Numbered from the stretch's first letter, positions 1 to 8,830 are shown. The stretch is DNA of 64,000 nt from CAYXWM01 sp964468805 (GCA_964468805.1 CAYXWM010000002.1:52756-116755), one strand, 5' to 3'. Translations and numbers: made by a program. Notes: generated by a model from the letters alone, not told the origin.

Positions 1-82
1 CATCCGGATTTCCGGAACAGCCTGCCAACATTACAATAGACATTATCGCTGCAAGTAATGCAACCAAAATACTTTTTTTCAT
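1..82 (-). CDS. Sugar ABC transporter substrate-binding lipoprotein (N-terminal fragment)
   Basis: Only the first 27 codons lie in the window; the gene runs off the left edge. The translated start is a classic lipoprotein signal peptide: two lysines after the initial Met, a hydrophobic stretch, then the lipobox LAGC followed by SGNPD, so the Cys would be lipidated and the protein held on the outer face of the membrane. A GAGGAAAAAGT ribosome site precedes the ATG. It is the last visible gene of the minus-strand operon with the ATPase and permease at 310-2774, and a ribose-type periplasmic-binding protein is the missing component of that transporter. The family call comes from context plus the signal peptide, because the mature domain is not visible. 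Confidence 0.75.
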   Translation of the reverse strand, partial: MKKSILVALLAAIMSIVMLAGCSGNPD

Positions 83-151
83 ACTTTTTCCTCCTAAAAA
101 TATATATGTAAAAATATTGGTGCCAAACTTGAAACAGACTTTTTAAGATAA

Positions 152-288
152 TATACTTAATTTCCGGTTAAGTAGTAACAAAAGCGTATATTCGTAGTGG
201 TGAGCGACCGGTGTTTTTTTCAAAATGCAAGAGCGAGCCGTTTACGAAGATCAGCTTTTGTTACTATTCCTTATGCAATTAAGTATAC
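152..288 (-). repeat. Family B intercistronic repeat, copy B1
   Basis: About 137 bp with terminal inverted repeats (TATACTTAATT / AATTAAGTATA) and longer subterminal complementary arms (AGTAACAAAAGC / GCTTTTGTTACT). It lies between the permease and the binding-protein gene. Read on the minus strand it has the same polarity as the other family B copies, so it is oriented with transcription. It fills most of the 83-309 gap. Confidence 0.85.
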
Positions 289-309
289 AACGTACTCTTG
301 ATGAAAAAA

Positions 310-1257
310 TCAGTCGGCTTTTCCTTTTGATTTCATATCCAAAAGTACTGCAAGTAAGATAATAAATCCCTTTACGACTTGTTGATAAAATGAATTGACA
401 TTAAGTAAGTTTAAAGAATTGCTGATTAAGCCTATAATGACAAAACCCATAATGGTTCCTTGCAATCCCCCGATACCGCCGCTCATGCCGGTTCCGCCTA
501 TAGCTGTTGCGGCTATAGCATCCAATTCGTATCCTTCGGCGGCTGTGGGTTGACCCGAGCTGATTCTGGCAGAAAGTATTAAACCTACAATACCACAGCA
601 GATACCTGAAATTATGTATACCATCATTTCTACTCTTCTTGTTTTTACACCGGAAAGCTTCGTTGCATTTTTATTTCCGCCAATTGCAAAAACGTATCTT
701 CCGAAGGTAGTTGTTTTCAAAATAATTAATCCTACAGCACATACAACCAACAGAATTATAATTGGGTTGGGTACACCAAACACATCTCCTTGCCCTATGG
801 CAAGAAAATCTTCATTCATTATGGTAAAGGGCTTACCGTTTGAAAATACCAGTGCAAAACCACGCCCTATTGTTGTACTTGCCAAGGTTGCTATAAATGG
901 CTGTAAACCCACATAAGATACCAAGTATCCGTTAAATACACCAAATGCAACAGCCGCCGCCACACCCGCCGCACAGGCTACCCATAAGTTTACACCGTTC
1001 ATAAGCATAGATCCGCAAATAACGCTTGTTACCGCAACCAGCGAACCTACGGAAAGGTCAATTCCACCGGTAAGAATAATAAAGGTCATCCCTACCGCCA
1101 ATATCCCATTTGTTGATATCTGCCGTAAAATATTGATTAAATTCTTGGAAGATAAAAATACCGGGGATAAAGTACTCATGATTATGAAAATGATTAATAT
1201 TGCAAACACAAGCCCAAACTTCTTAAAGATTTGTGCCATATCCATTTTCTTAGTCAT
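310..1257 (-). CDS. Ribose-type sugar ABC transporter permease (RbsC family)
   Basis: This 315-residue polytopic membrane protein is the transmembrane channel of a carbohydrate-uptake-2 ABC importer. It shows the family signature near residues 55-75 (GMTFIILTGGIDLSVGS) and the later AIAATAIGGTGMSGG segment, with roughly eight to ten hydrophobic helices. Its length fits RbsC/XylH-type permeases. The ATG overlaps the stop of the upstream ATPase gene as ATGA, implying translational coupling. It works with the ATPase at 1254-2774 and the lipoprotein at the left edge. Substrate cannot be read from the sequence; the neighbouring cupin isomerase suggests a hexose or pentose. Confidence 0.92.
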   Translation of the reverse strand: MTKKMDMAQIFKKFGLVFAILIIFIIMSTLSPVFLSSKNLINILRQISTNGILAVGMTFIILTGGIDLSVGSLVAVTSVICGSMLMNGVNLWVACAAGVAAAVAFGVFNGYLVSYVGLQPFIATLASTTIGRGFALVFSNGKPFTIMNEDFLAIGQGDVFGVPNPIIILLVVCAVGLIILKTTTFGRYVFAIGGNKNATKLSGVKTRRVEMMVYIISGICCGIVGLILSARISSGQPTAAEGYELDAIAATAIGGTGMSGGIGGLQGTIMGFVIIGLISNSLNLLNVNSFYQQVVKGFIILLAVLLDMKSKGKAD

Positions 1258-2774
1258 TCTTTGCTTCCTCCCAACGCCAATTTTAAAATTAATTCTTGTG
1301 ACTGAGCTTCTTCTCCTACCGTTTCCCCGGTAATTTTGCCTCCTGCCATAACGATTATGCGATTGCTCATTCCGATTAATTCCGGCATTTCAGAAGAAAT
1401 CATTATAATTGCAACTCCTTGTTTCGCAAGGTCTATCATAATATTATAGATAGTTGCTTTGGCACCCACGTCAATTCCTCTGGTAGGTTCATCCATTATA
1501 AGTACTTTTGGCCCTGCCATGAGACATTTGGCAAGTACGACTTTTTGCTGGTTTCCACCGGAAAGACTGCTGACCAAATCATGAATACCGTTCATTTTTG
1601 TTGTCATCTTTTTAGCCATTTCTTCGCAGCTTGTTCTTTCCTTTTGCTTGAAGATGAATCCGAATTTGTTATACCGGTCTGCGTTTTGAAGGGATATATT
1701 TTCTTTTATGTTTCTGCATAATACCAGACCCAGTTCCTTACGGTCTTCGGAAGCCATAATGATGTGATGTGCTTTGGCGGACTTTGGATGATTGATAACT
1801 ACCTTCTTACCCTCCATAATTATCTCGCCTTCATCCAATTTGTCGTATCCTACCAATGCTCTTACAACTTCGCTTCTTCCGGCACCCACCAATCCCGCCA
1901 GTCCAAGAATTTCTCCGGCTCTCACTTTAAAATTGACGTTCTCAAAGACACCCTTTCGGGTAAAGTTTTTTACCTCCAATACAACCTCGCCGATTTGTGC
2001 TGTATTTTTGGGATAACCGCCTTCCAGTTCACGCCCAACCATCATATTGATAAGTTCTTCCGGAGAAGCATCTTTTATATCCACACAACCGATAAATCTT
2101 CCGTCTCGCAATACAGATACTCTGTCCGCCAGTTTAAATACCTCGTCCATCCGATGAGAAATATAAATAATTCCCACATGTTTTGATTTAAGATTATCTA
2201 TAATCTGAAATAAAATTTTTGTCTCTGCTTCCGAAAGTGATGAAGTCGGCTCATCCATAATTATTACTTTTGAATCATAGGATACGGCTTTTATAATTTC
2301 CATCATCTGAATTTGAGCGATATTTAAATGTTTCATCTTCATACAGGGATGAATGAGTTTTTCCAGTCCGTATTCTTTTAGTATTTCTTCAGTCTTTTTA
2401 ATTAATTTTTTTTTATCCACAAAGGGCAACCACTTTATCTTTTTTGTTTCTCTTCCCAAAAATACATTTTCGGCAACGGTCATTTCCGGAATAGGACTTA
2501 ATTCCTGATGTATCATGGAAATCCCGGTATGTAGAGCATCGTTAGCTTCTTTAAATTCTACGGGCTTACCGTCAAATAGAATTTCTCCGCTTCCGCTGTC
2601 TTTGGTGTAGATGCCCATTATTATTTTCATTAAAGTTGATTTTCCGGCTCCGTTTTCTCCCATAAGAGCATGCAGTTCTCCGGGCTTTACGCATAGTTCA
2701 ACTTGATTTAGTACATTTACGCCCGCAAAGGATTTGCTTATATTCCTGACTTCCAAAATATACTGCCCTGCCAC
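1254..2774 (-). CDS. Sugar ABC transporter ATP-binding protein (RbsA/MglA type, two NBDs)
   Basis: This 506-residue ATPase has two fused nucleotide-binding domains. The first has Walker A GENGAGKST (about residues 40-48) and Walker B with MDEPTSSLS. The second has a degenerate Walker A (GLVGAGRSE), a signature LSGGNQQKV and a Walker B ending in MDEPTRGIDVG. A degenerate second P-loop is normal for this family. I place the start at the GTG at 2774, because GGGAGGAG lies five bases upstream; the open frame runs 28 codons further but that part has no family similarity. It powers import through the permease encoded next, whose start overlaps this stop codon. Confidence 0.92.
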   Translation of the reverse strand: MAGQYILEVRNISKSFAGVNVLNQVELCVKPGELHALMGENGAGKSTLMKIIMGIYTKDSGSGEILFDGKPVEFKEANDALHTGISMIHQELSPIPEMTVAENVFLGRETKKIKWLPFVDKKKLIKKTEEILKEYGLEKLIHPCMKMKHLNIAQIQMMEIIKAVSYDSKVIIMDEPTSSLSEAETKILFQIIDNLKSKHVGIIYISHRMDEVFKLADRVSVLRDGRFIGCVDIKDASPEELINMMVGRELEGGYPKNTAQIGEVVLEVKNFTRKGVFENVNFKVRAGEILGLAGLVGAGRSEVVRALVGYDKLDEGEIIMEGKKVVINHPKSAKAHHIIMASEDRKELGLVLCRNIKENISLQNADRYNKFGFIFKQKERTSCEEMAKKMTTKMNGIHDLVSSLSGGNQQKVVLAKCLMAGPKVLIMDEPTRGIDVGAKATIYNIMIDLAKQGVAIIMISSEMPELIGMSNRIIVMAGGKITGETVGEEAQSQELILKLALGGSKE

Positions 2775-2907
2775 ATTGACTCCTCCCTGACATAACTGCG
2801 TAACTGCAAAAGTGTTGGATTCAGAAACCCATTGTGCGGGTAATACCATATTACCCACACAATAAGTTTGCTTAACAATTTTTACATAGAATTTTAGACT
2901 GTTGAAA

Positions 2908-4122
2908 TTACAGATTATGAGGAAGCTGTGGGTTATCGGAAAAATGTTTAAGTATGACCAGAGAATCTGTTTTAGATGGGTTATTTATAACTACGCCTTC
3001 TTTTGCCGCCTTATAGGTAACAAAATATTCGTCATGTGTAAGTTCTCCGTAACGGATTAATGCAGGTGATTCTATTTCCCAAGTACCGAAAGTACCGTGT
3101 CCTTCGAGACAGATTACTCCGTAAGGAGCCTCGTCTATGATAGTTACGCTGCGACCGGGAAGTATGGTGAGGCGTTTTGCGGATACTTCCTTGCATTTAT
3201 AGCAAATCCATTCCTCAATGTAACCGGCCTCTGTCATTTCCTCCAATGCCTTAACATATACGGGTTTCATATAATAATTTTCATGGAAGTTGGGGTCTAT
3301 GTTTTTCTCCCAGTCGATAACTTCCAACAGATACTCATAATCACCGATTTTTTCTTTGGGTGTATTCTTCCAAAGTAAATCCTCCGAAACAATTTGACCG
3401 TTCATAAGCACTGATTGATACATGGCATAAACATCCGAAGCAAACTGAGGCTCATATGTACAAAGGCTTCCCGGGGCGTGCAGAACTCCCGGAGGAACAT
3501 CCCAACCGGTATCAGGTTCAAGTTTATAGGCTCTGGAGAGAGCAAGAATATTATTGTCTCCCTTCGGAAAGTTTTTCAGTGCTTCAAGAGCCTGTTCTTT
3601 TGTAGTTTCGGGATTGAAGCCGAAGAAGGTAAAAGGAAATTCGCCGCCGTGATTATTTAATTGAGAAGGGAAAAAATACATTTCCGGTTTTCCGCAGGCA
3701 CCAACCTTTTCGGCATGTTCGTTTCTGTGATGAATGTGATGGGGTAAAGGCCCGGCGTTGTCAAAGAATTTAGAGAACATAGCCCATCTTCCGTATTTTT
3801 TCCAAAGAGTTTCGCCTATGATTTCTGCACCGAGAAGTTCAATTGCATCTTTAAGCAATATTTTTTCCTTTCCTTCATCATCTGCAACTATATAACTTAG
3901 CCCTTCATCTTCAGGGGTTAAAGGTCCGTTTTCAGCCCAAGTGGTAGAAGCAAGCCAGCGTTCGTCAATTCCGCCTCTTTCTCCCAAAATAAAATAATCA
4001 TTGGGATGAAGCTTAATTCTTTTACCCGGTCTGCAAAAAGCTCGTGGTACCCATACCGGAGCCAACCTTAAAATTCCTTTACCTTGCTCAAGAGCCTTTT
4101 CTGCCAATGTTTTTTTATCCAT
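2908..4122 (-). CDS. Cupin-type sugar (phosphate) isomerase, mannose-6-phosphate isomerase-like
   Basis: This 404-residue soluble protein resembles class I phosphomannose-isomerase cupins. A histidine-rich strand PHHIHHRNEH (about 127-136) and a KPEMYF motif (145-150) match the metal-binding region of PMI, and GWDVPPGVLHAPG (206-218) supplies a further conserved His. It probably interconverts an aldose and a ketose, free or phosphorylated, that enters by the ABC transporter downstream. It is the first gene after the LacI operators, so it heads the regulated operon. GAGGAGAG before the ATG supports the start. Exact substrate is unknown: mannose-6-phosphate, lyxose or another sugar remain possible. 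Confidence 0.7.
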   Translation of the reverse strand: MDKKTLAEKALEQGKGILRLAPVWVPRAFCRPGKRIKLHPNDYFILGERGGIDERWLASTTWAENGPLTPEDEGLSYIVADDEGKEKILLKDAIELLGAEIIGETLWKKYGRWAMFSKFFDNAGPLPHHIHHRNEHAEKVGACGKPEMYFFPSQLNNHGGEFPFTFFGFNPETTKEQALEALKNFPKGDNNILALSRAYKLEPDTGWDVPPGVLHAPGSLCTYEPQFASDVYAMYQSVLMNGQIVSEDLLWKNTPKEKIGDYEYLLEVIDWEKNIDPNFHENYYMKPVYVKALEEMTEAGYIEEWICYKCKEVSAKRLTILPGRSVTIIDEAPYGVICLEGHGTFGTWEIESPALIRYGELTHDEYFVTYKAAKEGVVINNPSKTDSLVILKHFSDNPQLPHNL

Positions 4123-4155
4123 AGTATCTCTCCTCAGTGAGTATAATTTCTATAT

Positions 4156-4209
4156 AAAAAAACGTTTTTCTGATTGATAAAGTCATCATATCAGAAAAAC
4201 GTTTTTCTG
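4156..4209 (-). promoter_or_regulatory. Pair of LacI-family operators upstream of the isomerase-ABC operon
   Basis: Two near-identical palindromes centred on CG lie 21-24 bases apart: AAAAAAACGTTTTTC (4156-4170) and CAGAAAAACGTTTTTCTG (4192-4209). A central CpG flanked by A/T arms is the hallmark of LacI/GalR sites. They sit 34-87 bases before the isomerase start, and the adjacent gene encodes a LacI-family regulator. Spacing of about three helical turns would suit cooperative binding. Confidence 0.8.
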
Positions 4210-4341
4210 TCAATAAGCTAAGTATACAGTTAATAATTTTTGTATATAATGTGCAAATTGCATAATATGCTTTTGTTAAATATTACTTTTTAGCATAATT
4301 ATATTTAATTTACAATAATTTGAATTTTAGATAAGACCCTC

Positions 4342-4365
4342 GGCGGAAAAACGTTTTTTCTACCG
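4342..4365 (-). promoter_or_regulatory. Third copy of the LacI-type operator, just after the regulator gene
   Basis: GGAAAAACGTTTTTTC (4345-4360) repeats the operator core and is embedded in a longer inverted repeat (CTCGG...CCGAG, 4340-4366). It lies 13 bases beyond the LacI stop codon and about 150 bases from the operator pair, a position suited to looping or roadblock control of read-through. Confidence 0.65.
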
Positions 4366-4377
4366 AGCAAAAAAATA

Positions 4378-5454
4378 TTACCAATCTCCCAGTATCCAGT
4401 CTTCAATTCCTTCTGCCGAAGTAGACTTACGTACCACCAGCCTTGTGTCCATTTTTATACCTTTTGCTGAATCTTTTTCGTCTCCGTCTATTTTTTTCAT
4501 GAGCAACTCCATAGCTGTCAAACCGATATTTTTCTTACGTACATGAACAGTACTCAAAGAAGGCTCCAATATACTTGAGATAAATACGTTATCATACCCT
4601 ATTACCTTAACATCCTCGGGAACTTTTATCTTCTGTTCGGACAATGCCCTCAAAGCCCCTACTGCCATTTGGTCGTTGGCTATAAACACACCATCTATTT
4701 TTGGAAATTTACGCAGCAACTCATTCATAGCAAGATAACCGCTTTGATGAGTGTAGTTACCGTTGGCTACATTAATGTTCTCATCGTAAAATAAATTTTT
4801 TTCTCTTAAAATGCTTTGAAACCCTTGGGCACGTTCCATTGCAACGCTGGAGAATATAGGTCCCGTAATATGGCCCATGTTTTTACAACCGCAGGATATA
4901 AGATGTTCTGTTGCGGTTCTTCCGCCTTCGAAACCGTCAGCAAATACAGAATCTATACCAAGGTGGGAAAAATCCTGTTCTATGGCTACAAGAGAAATTT
5001 TTTTATGTAGGCTTGCCATTTTTTTAATCTCTTTTATATAGGTGGGTGCCATTTGTTTAGTTACCGTAGACGCAAAAATAATCCCGTCAACACGGTTGGA
5101 AATAAGCTTTTTAAAACTCTGCATTTCACGTTCCATGCTCCCTATAGAATCGTTAATACCGTTGGTATCGCAGATGATAATGCTGTAACCGTATTTATTG
5201 GCTTTTTCGTAAATACCTTTAACTACATAGGGGTAAAAAAGCCCACACATATCCACGGTAATTACCCCAATAGTCTTTGTTTTTTTCACTTTCATATTTC
5301 GGGCAACCGGGTCAACTTCATAATTCAATTCTTGAACTGCTATTTGTACTTTTTGTTTTAAAATTTCACTGACATACTTTGTTCCGTTTAAAACGTTGGA
5401 CACGGTAGAAATAGATACTCCGGCTCTTTTGGCTACGTCTTTGATACTTACCAT
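4378..5454 (-). CDS. LacI/GalR-family transcriptional regulator
   Basis: This 358-residue protein has an N-terminal LacI helix-turn-helix (residues 3-22, IKDVAKRAGVSISTVSNVLN) followed by the hinge helix and a periplasmic-binding-protein-like sensor domain (TKTIGVITVD onward; GVFIANDQMAVGALRAL; DVKVIGYDN). It should bind the AAAAACGTTTTT palindromes at 4156-4209 and 4342-4365 and release them when a sugar ligand binds. It is transcribed in the same direction as, and just upstream of, the isomerase-ABC operon it most likely controls. The start has GAGGAG nine bases upstream. Confidence 0.93.
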   Translation of the reverse strand: MVSIKDVAKRAGVSISTVSNVLNGTKYVSEILKQKVQIAVQELNYEVDPVARNMKVKKTKTIGVITVDMCGLFYPYVVKGIYEKANKYGYSIIICDTNGINDSIGSMEREMQSFKKLISNRVDGIIFASTVTKQMAPTYIKEIKKMASLHKKISLVAIEQDFSHLGIDSVFADGFEGGRTATEHLISCGCKNMGHITGPIFSSVAMERAQGFQSILREKNLFYDENINVANGNYTHQSGYLAMNELLRKFPKIDGVFIANDQMAVGALRALSEQKIKVPEDVKVIGYDNVFISSILEPSLSTVHVRKKNIGLTAMELLMKKIDGDEKDSAKGIKMDTRLVVRKSTSAEGIEDWILGDW

Positions 5455-5644
5455 GTAATTCTCCTCAGATATTTCTTTTATACATACTCAGTATATCCAA
5501 TAATCAGCCAAATTGCAATATTTCCGGATTTTTGTTTGAATTAAAATTCCGTCTGACCTTAATACAGAATTAATTTTTTTTTACCTCTTAGTTTTACTCC
5601 CTATAACTTACTCTTTCCAAATAAGCAGAAAACTGAAACAGCCT

Positions 5645-5680
5645 AAAAAAAAAGAAGCGGATAACCTGCTTCTTTTTTTG
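5645..5680 (-). terminator. Rho-independent terminator after the zinc-ribbon gene
   Basis: The arms AAAAAAGAAGC and GCTTCTTTTTT flank a ten-base loop. Runs of A and T on both outer sides make it usable in either direction. It ends the WYL-GyrI-zinc-ribbon transcript and separates it from the LacI gene. Confidence 0.8.
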
Positions 5681-5687
5681 GAATGTT

Positions 5688-5954
5688 CTATTTGTTTGCC
5701 CAACGTTTAAATGTGGGAAAATGTATTTTCATTTGTGCAATCGCTTCTTCTTTTGTGATATCCATGCCCCATTCGTCAATATGCTCGGCACAGAAAGCTA
5801 TCATTTCATCCATGGTAATATCCGCTGTAAATTCACCGTCTTTGAAACAGAAGATACAGTATTCGGCGTTTTGGGAACCGTCTTTTTCTGTTCCGTAGTG
5901 GTCGTTTTGTTCCAAGGGCATACCACAACTTTGGCAAATAATCATTTCAGCCAT
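5688..5954 (-). CDS. Small putative zinc-ribbon protein
   Basis: This 88-residue protein starts MIICQSCGMPL and continues with ...EYCIFCFKDG, giving two CxxC pairs (about residues 7-10 and 33-36), as in the putative zinc-ribbon family found in many Firmicutes. The rest is acidic and helical, with a repeated DEMIAF/EEAIAQM pattern and a C-terminal FPTFKRW. A good AAGGAG site precedes the ATG. It is the last gene of the apparent WYL regulator, GyrI-like, zinc-ribbon operon. Function is unknown; members often accompany stress or drug-sensing regulators. Confidence 0.82.
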   Translation of the reverse strand: MAEMIICQSCGMPLEQNDHYGTEKDGSQNAEYCIFCFKDGEFTADITMDEMIAFCAEHIDEWGMDITKEEAIAQMKIHFPTFKRWANK

Positions 5955-6065
5955 TTAAACACTCCTTCTAATCTTTCGCAAGTTATTAAATTTGTTAAGA
6001 CGTTTTCAAATTCAGCTCAACAACCGGTTATACTAAACACTTATCAGTCAAGCACCGGTATACAG

Positions 6066-6527
6066 TTATTGTTTTACAGGGATAGATACTTTCGTCAACA
6101 GTTCCGCTTCGGGTACGGAACAAGGGTCGTTTAAGTAGAAATCGTAATGGGCATCTGCAATTTCAAGCTTGTTTTGTTCAATCCAATCGTAAACTGCTTT
6201 GTAGGGTACATCAAGCTGTGCATAAGACCCTTGAAATAAACAGGTTATAGCTTTCCTTTCGGGAATGGTTCTTGATTTAAATTCGCCCTTTTCCGGTAAA
6301 AGTTTTGCCACCGGGAAGCCCATTTCCACGTCAAGATTTTGCATATCGTGGTTGTAGTACGCTCCGAAAGGAGGCCCTACAGGCTCCTCACCCATTTCAG
6401 CAATATAAGCTTGGATTTTTTCAAAAGTTTCGCCAAATGCTTGTGACAGATTTTCCAAAGATGTGGTTAACCTAACAGAAACCACGTTTAAAGCAGGTTC
6501 AATTTCCGTTTTAACATTTATATTCAT
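6066..6527 (-). CDS. GyrI-like / effector-binding (SRPBCC-like) small-molecule-binding protein
   Basis: About 153 residues. The pattern MNINVKTEIEPALNVVSVRL, PFGAYYNHDMQNLDVEMGFPV, the later FQGSYAQLDVPYKAVYDWIEQN and the ending FYLNDP are typical of GyrI-like/AraC effector-binding domains, which bind hydrophobic small molecules. I start it at the ATG at 6527, where GGAGGTG lies seven bases upstream, rather than at a longer frame. It follows the WYL regulator by 55 bases and is preceded by the operator at 6565. A role in drug binding or sensing is inferred from the family only. Confidence 0.8.
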   Translation of the reverse strand: MNINVKTEIEPALNVVSVRLTTSLENLSQAFGETFEKIQAYIAEMGEEPVGPPFGAYYNHDMQNLDVEMGFPVAKLLPEKGEFKSRTIPERKAITCLFQGSYAQLDVPYKAVYDWIEQNKLEIADAHYDFYLNDPCSVPEAELLTKVSIPVKQ

Positions 6528-6564
6528 AAAGCACCTCCGTGGTATAAAGTCTACCGGAATAGGC

Positions 6565-6585
6565 TGACAACAGTATGTCATATTA
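6565..6585. promoter_or_regulatory. Candidate WYL-regulator operator, site 1
   Basis: TGACAACAGTATGTCA plus ATATTA; the TGACA...TGTCA arms are inverted. It overlaps the stop codon of the WYL regulator gene and lies 38 bases before the GyrI-like start. The same 21 bases recur exactly at 7585-7605, with a close copy at 38582-38601. Confidence 0.7.
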
Positions 6586-7479
6586 AAAATAAAGTTTTAA
6601 AGTTTTTTCCAGCCGGCTTTTCATGGCAAGGGCTATATCTTCGGGTTCTAGTACCCTTGCCGTATCCGCATAGGACATTATATAGCTTAAAATCCATTCA
6701 ACTTCCGGAAAATAAATTTCGGCAATAATACTTTTATCGGTTTTTTCAACAATACAAGAGTTGCCCATTTCGTCGTAAAATCTTGCCCAAGCCGGTTCGA
6801 AAAATTCAACAACCGTTCTGAGCTTACATATATAATCAAAATTATAGGGTTTTTGCTCCGGCAATTCTCTTATAAAGCTTTGGTTTGTGGTTGAAATATC
6901 ATTCATTCTGGCTATTTTAAAAGTTCTGTAATCCTGCCTTTCCGTACAATAGGCTTTTAAGTACCATGCCTTTTCTTTGAAATAAATTTGAAGGGGTTCT
7001 ACGGTTCGCAGTATTCCTTTGCTGCCGGGAGCGTAGTAAACAAATTGTATTATTAGCCTTGAAAGTATGGCGTTTTTCAGAATATTGAATTTTTCCTTTT
7101 CTTCGGGGTCACTGCCCCAATATGAATAATCAATGTCTATCCAATTGGTAAAACCTTTGTTGAAAAGTATACCCAGTTTGTTAAGAATTGAATCCGTGTT
7201 GGGAACGCTAAGGGTATTTAAACCGTGGAGAGCAGAGAGAATTTCCGTCTGTTCATGCTCCGTAAGCACAGACTTATTCAGCACAAAATTATCCAGCAGA
7301 CTTATTCCGCCACCTTTACCTTTTGACATATAAATCGGTATACCGGCGGTACTGAGAGTTTCCACATCACGGTATACGGTTCTGCTTGAAACCCCGAAAT
7401 GCTCTGCCAAGGCCTTGGCGGTTATTGATTTTTGATTAAGAAGGATGTATACTGTCTCGAACAAACGATTTATTTGCAT
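6583..7479 (-). CDS. WYL-domain helix-turn-helix transcriptional regulator (YafY/PafC type)
   Basis: About 298 residues. The N-terminal HTH_11 winged helix (MQINRLFETVYILLNQKSITAKALAEHFGVSSRTVYRDV, residues 1-39) includes the strongly typical RTVYRD recognition end. The central WYL domain contains the KEKAWYLKAYC segment, and a WCX-like C-terminus follows. The ATG at 7479 has CAGGTGAT upstream; the frame extends 13 codons further without support. It is the first gene of a minus-strand set with the GyrI-like and zinc-ribbon genes and diverges from the YjbR gene. Recurrent operator copies mark its probable regulon. Confidence 0.9.
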   Translation of the reverse strand: MQINRLFETVYILLNQKSITAKALAEHFGVSSRTVYRDVETLSTAGIPIYMSKGKGGGISLLDNFVLNKSVLTEHEQTEILSALHGLNTLSVPNTDSILNKLGILFNKGFTNWIDIDYSYWGSDPEEKEKFNILKNAILSRLIIQFVYYAPGSKGILRTVEPLQIYFKEKAWYLKAYCTERQDYRTFKIARMNDISTTNQSFIRELPEQKPYNFDYICKLRTVVEFFEPAWARFYDEMGNSCIVEKTDKSIIAEIYFPEVEWILSYIMSYADTARVLEPEDIALAMKSRLEKTLKLYF

Positions 7480-7584
7480 AATATCACCTGCAATGGGTAT
7501 TGTGTTTATCTGAATCAAACTTACGTTTAATTAACGAGGGTTTCACGTTATCGAACAATTTACGTAAATTATAACATGATTACA

Positions 7585-7605
7585 TGACAACAGTATGTCA
7601 TATTA
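7585..7605. promoter_or_regulatory. Candidate WYL-regulator operator, site 2
   Basis: An exact 21-base copy of site 1 (core TGACAACAGTATGTCA) ends two bases before the AAGGAGAG ribosome site of the YjbR gene and lies 106 bases from the WYL regulator's own start. One site could thus control both divergent genes. Confidence 0.7.
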
Positions 7606-7617
7606 AAAGGAGAGCTT

Positions 7618-8067
7618 ATGAAAGTCAACGAAATTATAGATTACTGCTTAAAAAATTTGGAAGGTACGGTTTTGGTTGAAAGCTGGGGAGAAAAAGGAAT
7701 CTTTTACAATCCCGGAATGAAGCTCAAACGAGGGGTATACATTCTTACCGTAAAGGAAAAGGACGGCGAAAACGACAAGGCTTCTGATTTAAACAGAGAA
7801 AATGTATTTCGAGTAAATATGGGTATCAGAAAAAATACTTTTAAAGAGATATTCGGATTTATACCAAAACGTCCGCCGGCAGGAGGAGTAGTTGAAATGG
7901 ACTATGACTTCACCCAAGCGGACAAAATAATACCACATCCCGTTTACGCTTGGATGGGATGGATAAGCGTAATTAATCCTTCGAATGAGACTTTTGAAGA
8001 ATTAAAAAAATATATAAGCGAGGCTTACGATTACTCCCGAGAAAAATTCAACAAAAAGAAATTGTAA
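7618..8067 (+). CDS. MmcQ/YjbR family (CyaY-like fold) protein
   Basis: This 149-residue protein opens MKVNEIIDYCLKNLEGT and has the KLKRGVYILTVKEKD and FGFIPKRPPAGG segments and a WMGWISVINPSNETFEELKKYI ending, matching MmcQ/YjbR DNA-binding-fold proteins. Members are common next to WYL or MerR regulators and have no settled biochemical role. It diverges from the WYL regulator, with the shared operator placed directly before its ribosome site. A strong terminator follows at 8070-8111, so it is probably a single-gene transcript. Confidence 0.8.
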   Translation: MKVNEIIDYCLKNLEGTVLVESWGEKGIFYNPGMKLKRGVYILTVKEKDGENDKASDLNRENVFRVNMGIRKNTFKEIFGFIPKRPPAGGVVEMDYDFTQADKIIPHPVYAWMGWISVINPSNETFEELKKYISEAYDYSREKFNKKKL

Positions 8068-8069
8068 TA

Positions 8070-8111
8070 AAACAGAGGCAAATCCCAATTATGGATTTGC
8101 CTCTGTTTTTG
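8070..8111 (+). terminator. Strong rho-independent terminator after the YjbR gene
   Basis: Perfect 16-bp arms AAACAGAGGCAAATCC (8070-8085) and GGATTTGCCTCTGTTT (8093-8108), a seven-base loop, and a T run. Confidence 0.9.
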
Positions 8112-8191
8112 TTTAATAAAGTATGCTGATTGTTAAATAATAGTTCCCCGGTATAAGGGTATAATAATTATGTGCCACTATATTAATGAAT

Positions 8192-8830
8192 TTACCAAAT
8201 AAACCTATTATCAAACAACATTCCGCTGAATCCGAAAAAGTTGGTCAACACATGTGAGAATATTACCAAGCCCAATGTCTTGGTTTTATAAGCCGTAAGC
8301 CCGTACAGCACTCCGGCTAGGGCTGCTCCCGCAAGCAAAATATAGTCTCCGCCTTTAAATTCTATACCCTTTGTTAAGGTTAAGGCTGTATGCCAAACGG
8401 TAAACATTATTGTGGGGTAAAGAAAGGCGTAATTAAAGCGTTTAAATTCTCCGGCATATGTGCCTCTCCAGTATATTTCCTCCACGGTACCGTTTATTAC
8501 AGCCAAGACCGCAGCCAACAAGAACTGTATAGGACTTGCCTTGCCCAAAACAGGAATAAAAGATACATATCCGGTTACCATAGCCGGTAATATGGTTAGG
8601 AAAGTAAAGACTTTGTGTTTTGATATATTTAATGTAAGCATTTCCTTTAATTTACGGTTGCCCCTGAAAACCACATAGCAGGGAATACCGCAAAGTATCC
8701 AATAAATTACGTTGGAAATAACAAAGCCTCTAATTTCACCTATTTTTTCTGTAAGTTGGGGAAACAATAATATCATGGTCCCTACAATTAAAATAGGGTA
8801 GATTAACAAAAATTTCTGTTTGATATTCAA
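8192..8830 (-). CDS. CPBP family intramembrane metalloprotease (Abi/CAAX-protease like)
   Basis: This 212-residue protein has about six hydrophobic segments and the CPBP motif TVEEIYWRG (about residue 115), where EExxxR supplies the catalytic glutamates. A later WHTALTL and a C-terminal FSHVLTNFFG carry the conserved His residues. The frame begins with TTG at 8830, preceded by GGCGGAG. It stands alone between the YjbR terminator and the pts promoter. Family members cleave prenylated or membrane substrates or act in bacteriocin self-immunity; nothing here points to a specific role. Confidence 0.85.
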   Translation of the reverse strand: MNIKQKFLLIYPILIVGTMILLFPQLTEKIGEIRGFVISNVIYWILCGIPCYVVFRGNRKLKEMLTLNISKHKVFTFLTILPAMVTGYVSFIPVLGKASPIQFLLAAVLAVINGTVEEIYWRGTYAGEFKRFNYAFLYPTIMFTVWHTALTLTKGIEFKGGDYILLAGAALAGVLYGLTAYKTKTLGLVIFSHVLTNFFGFSGMLFDNRFIW

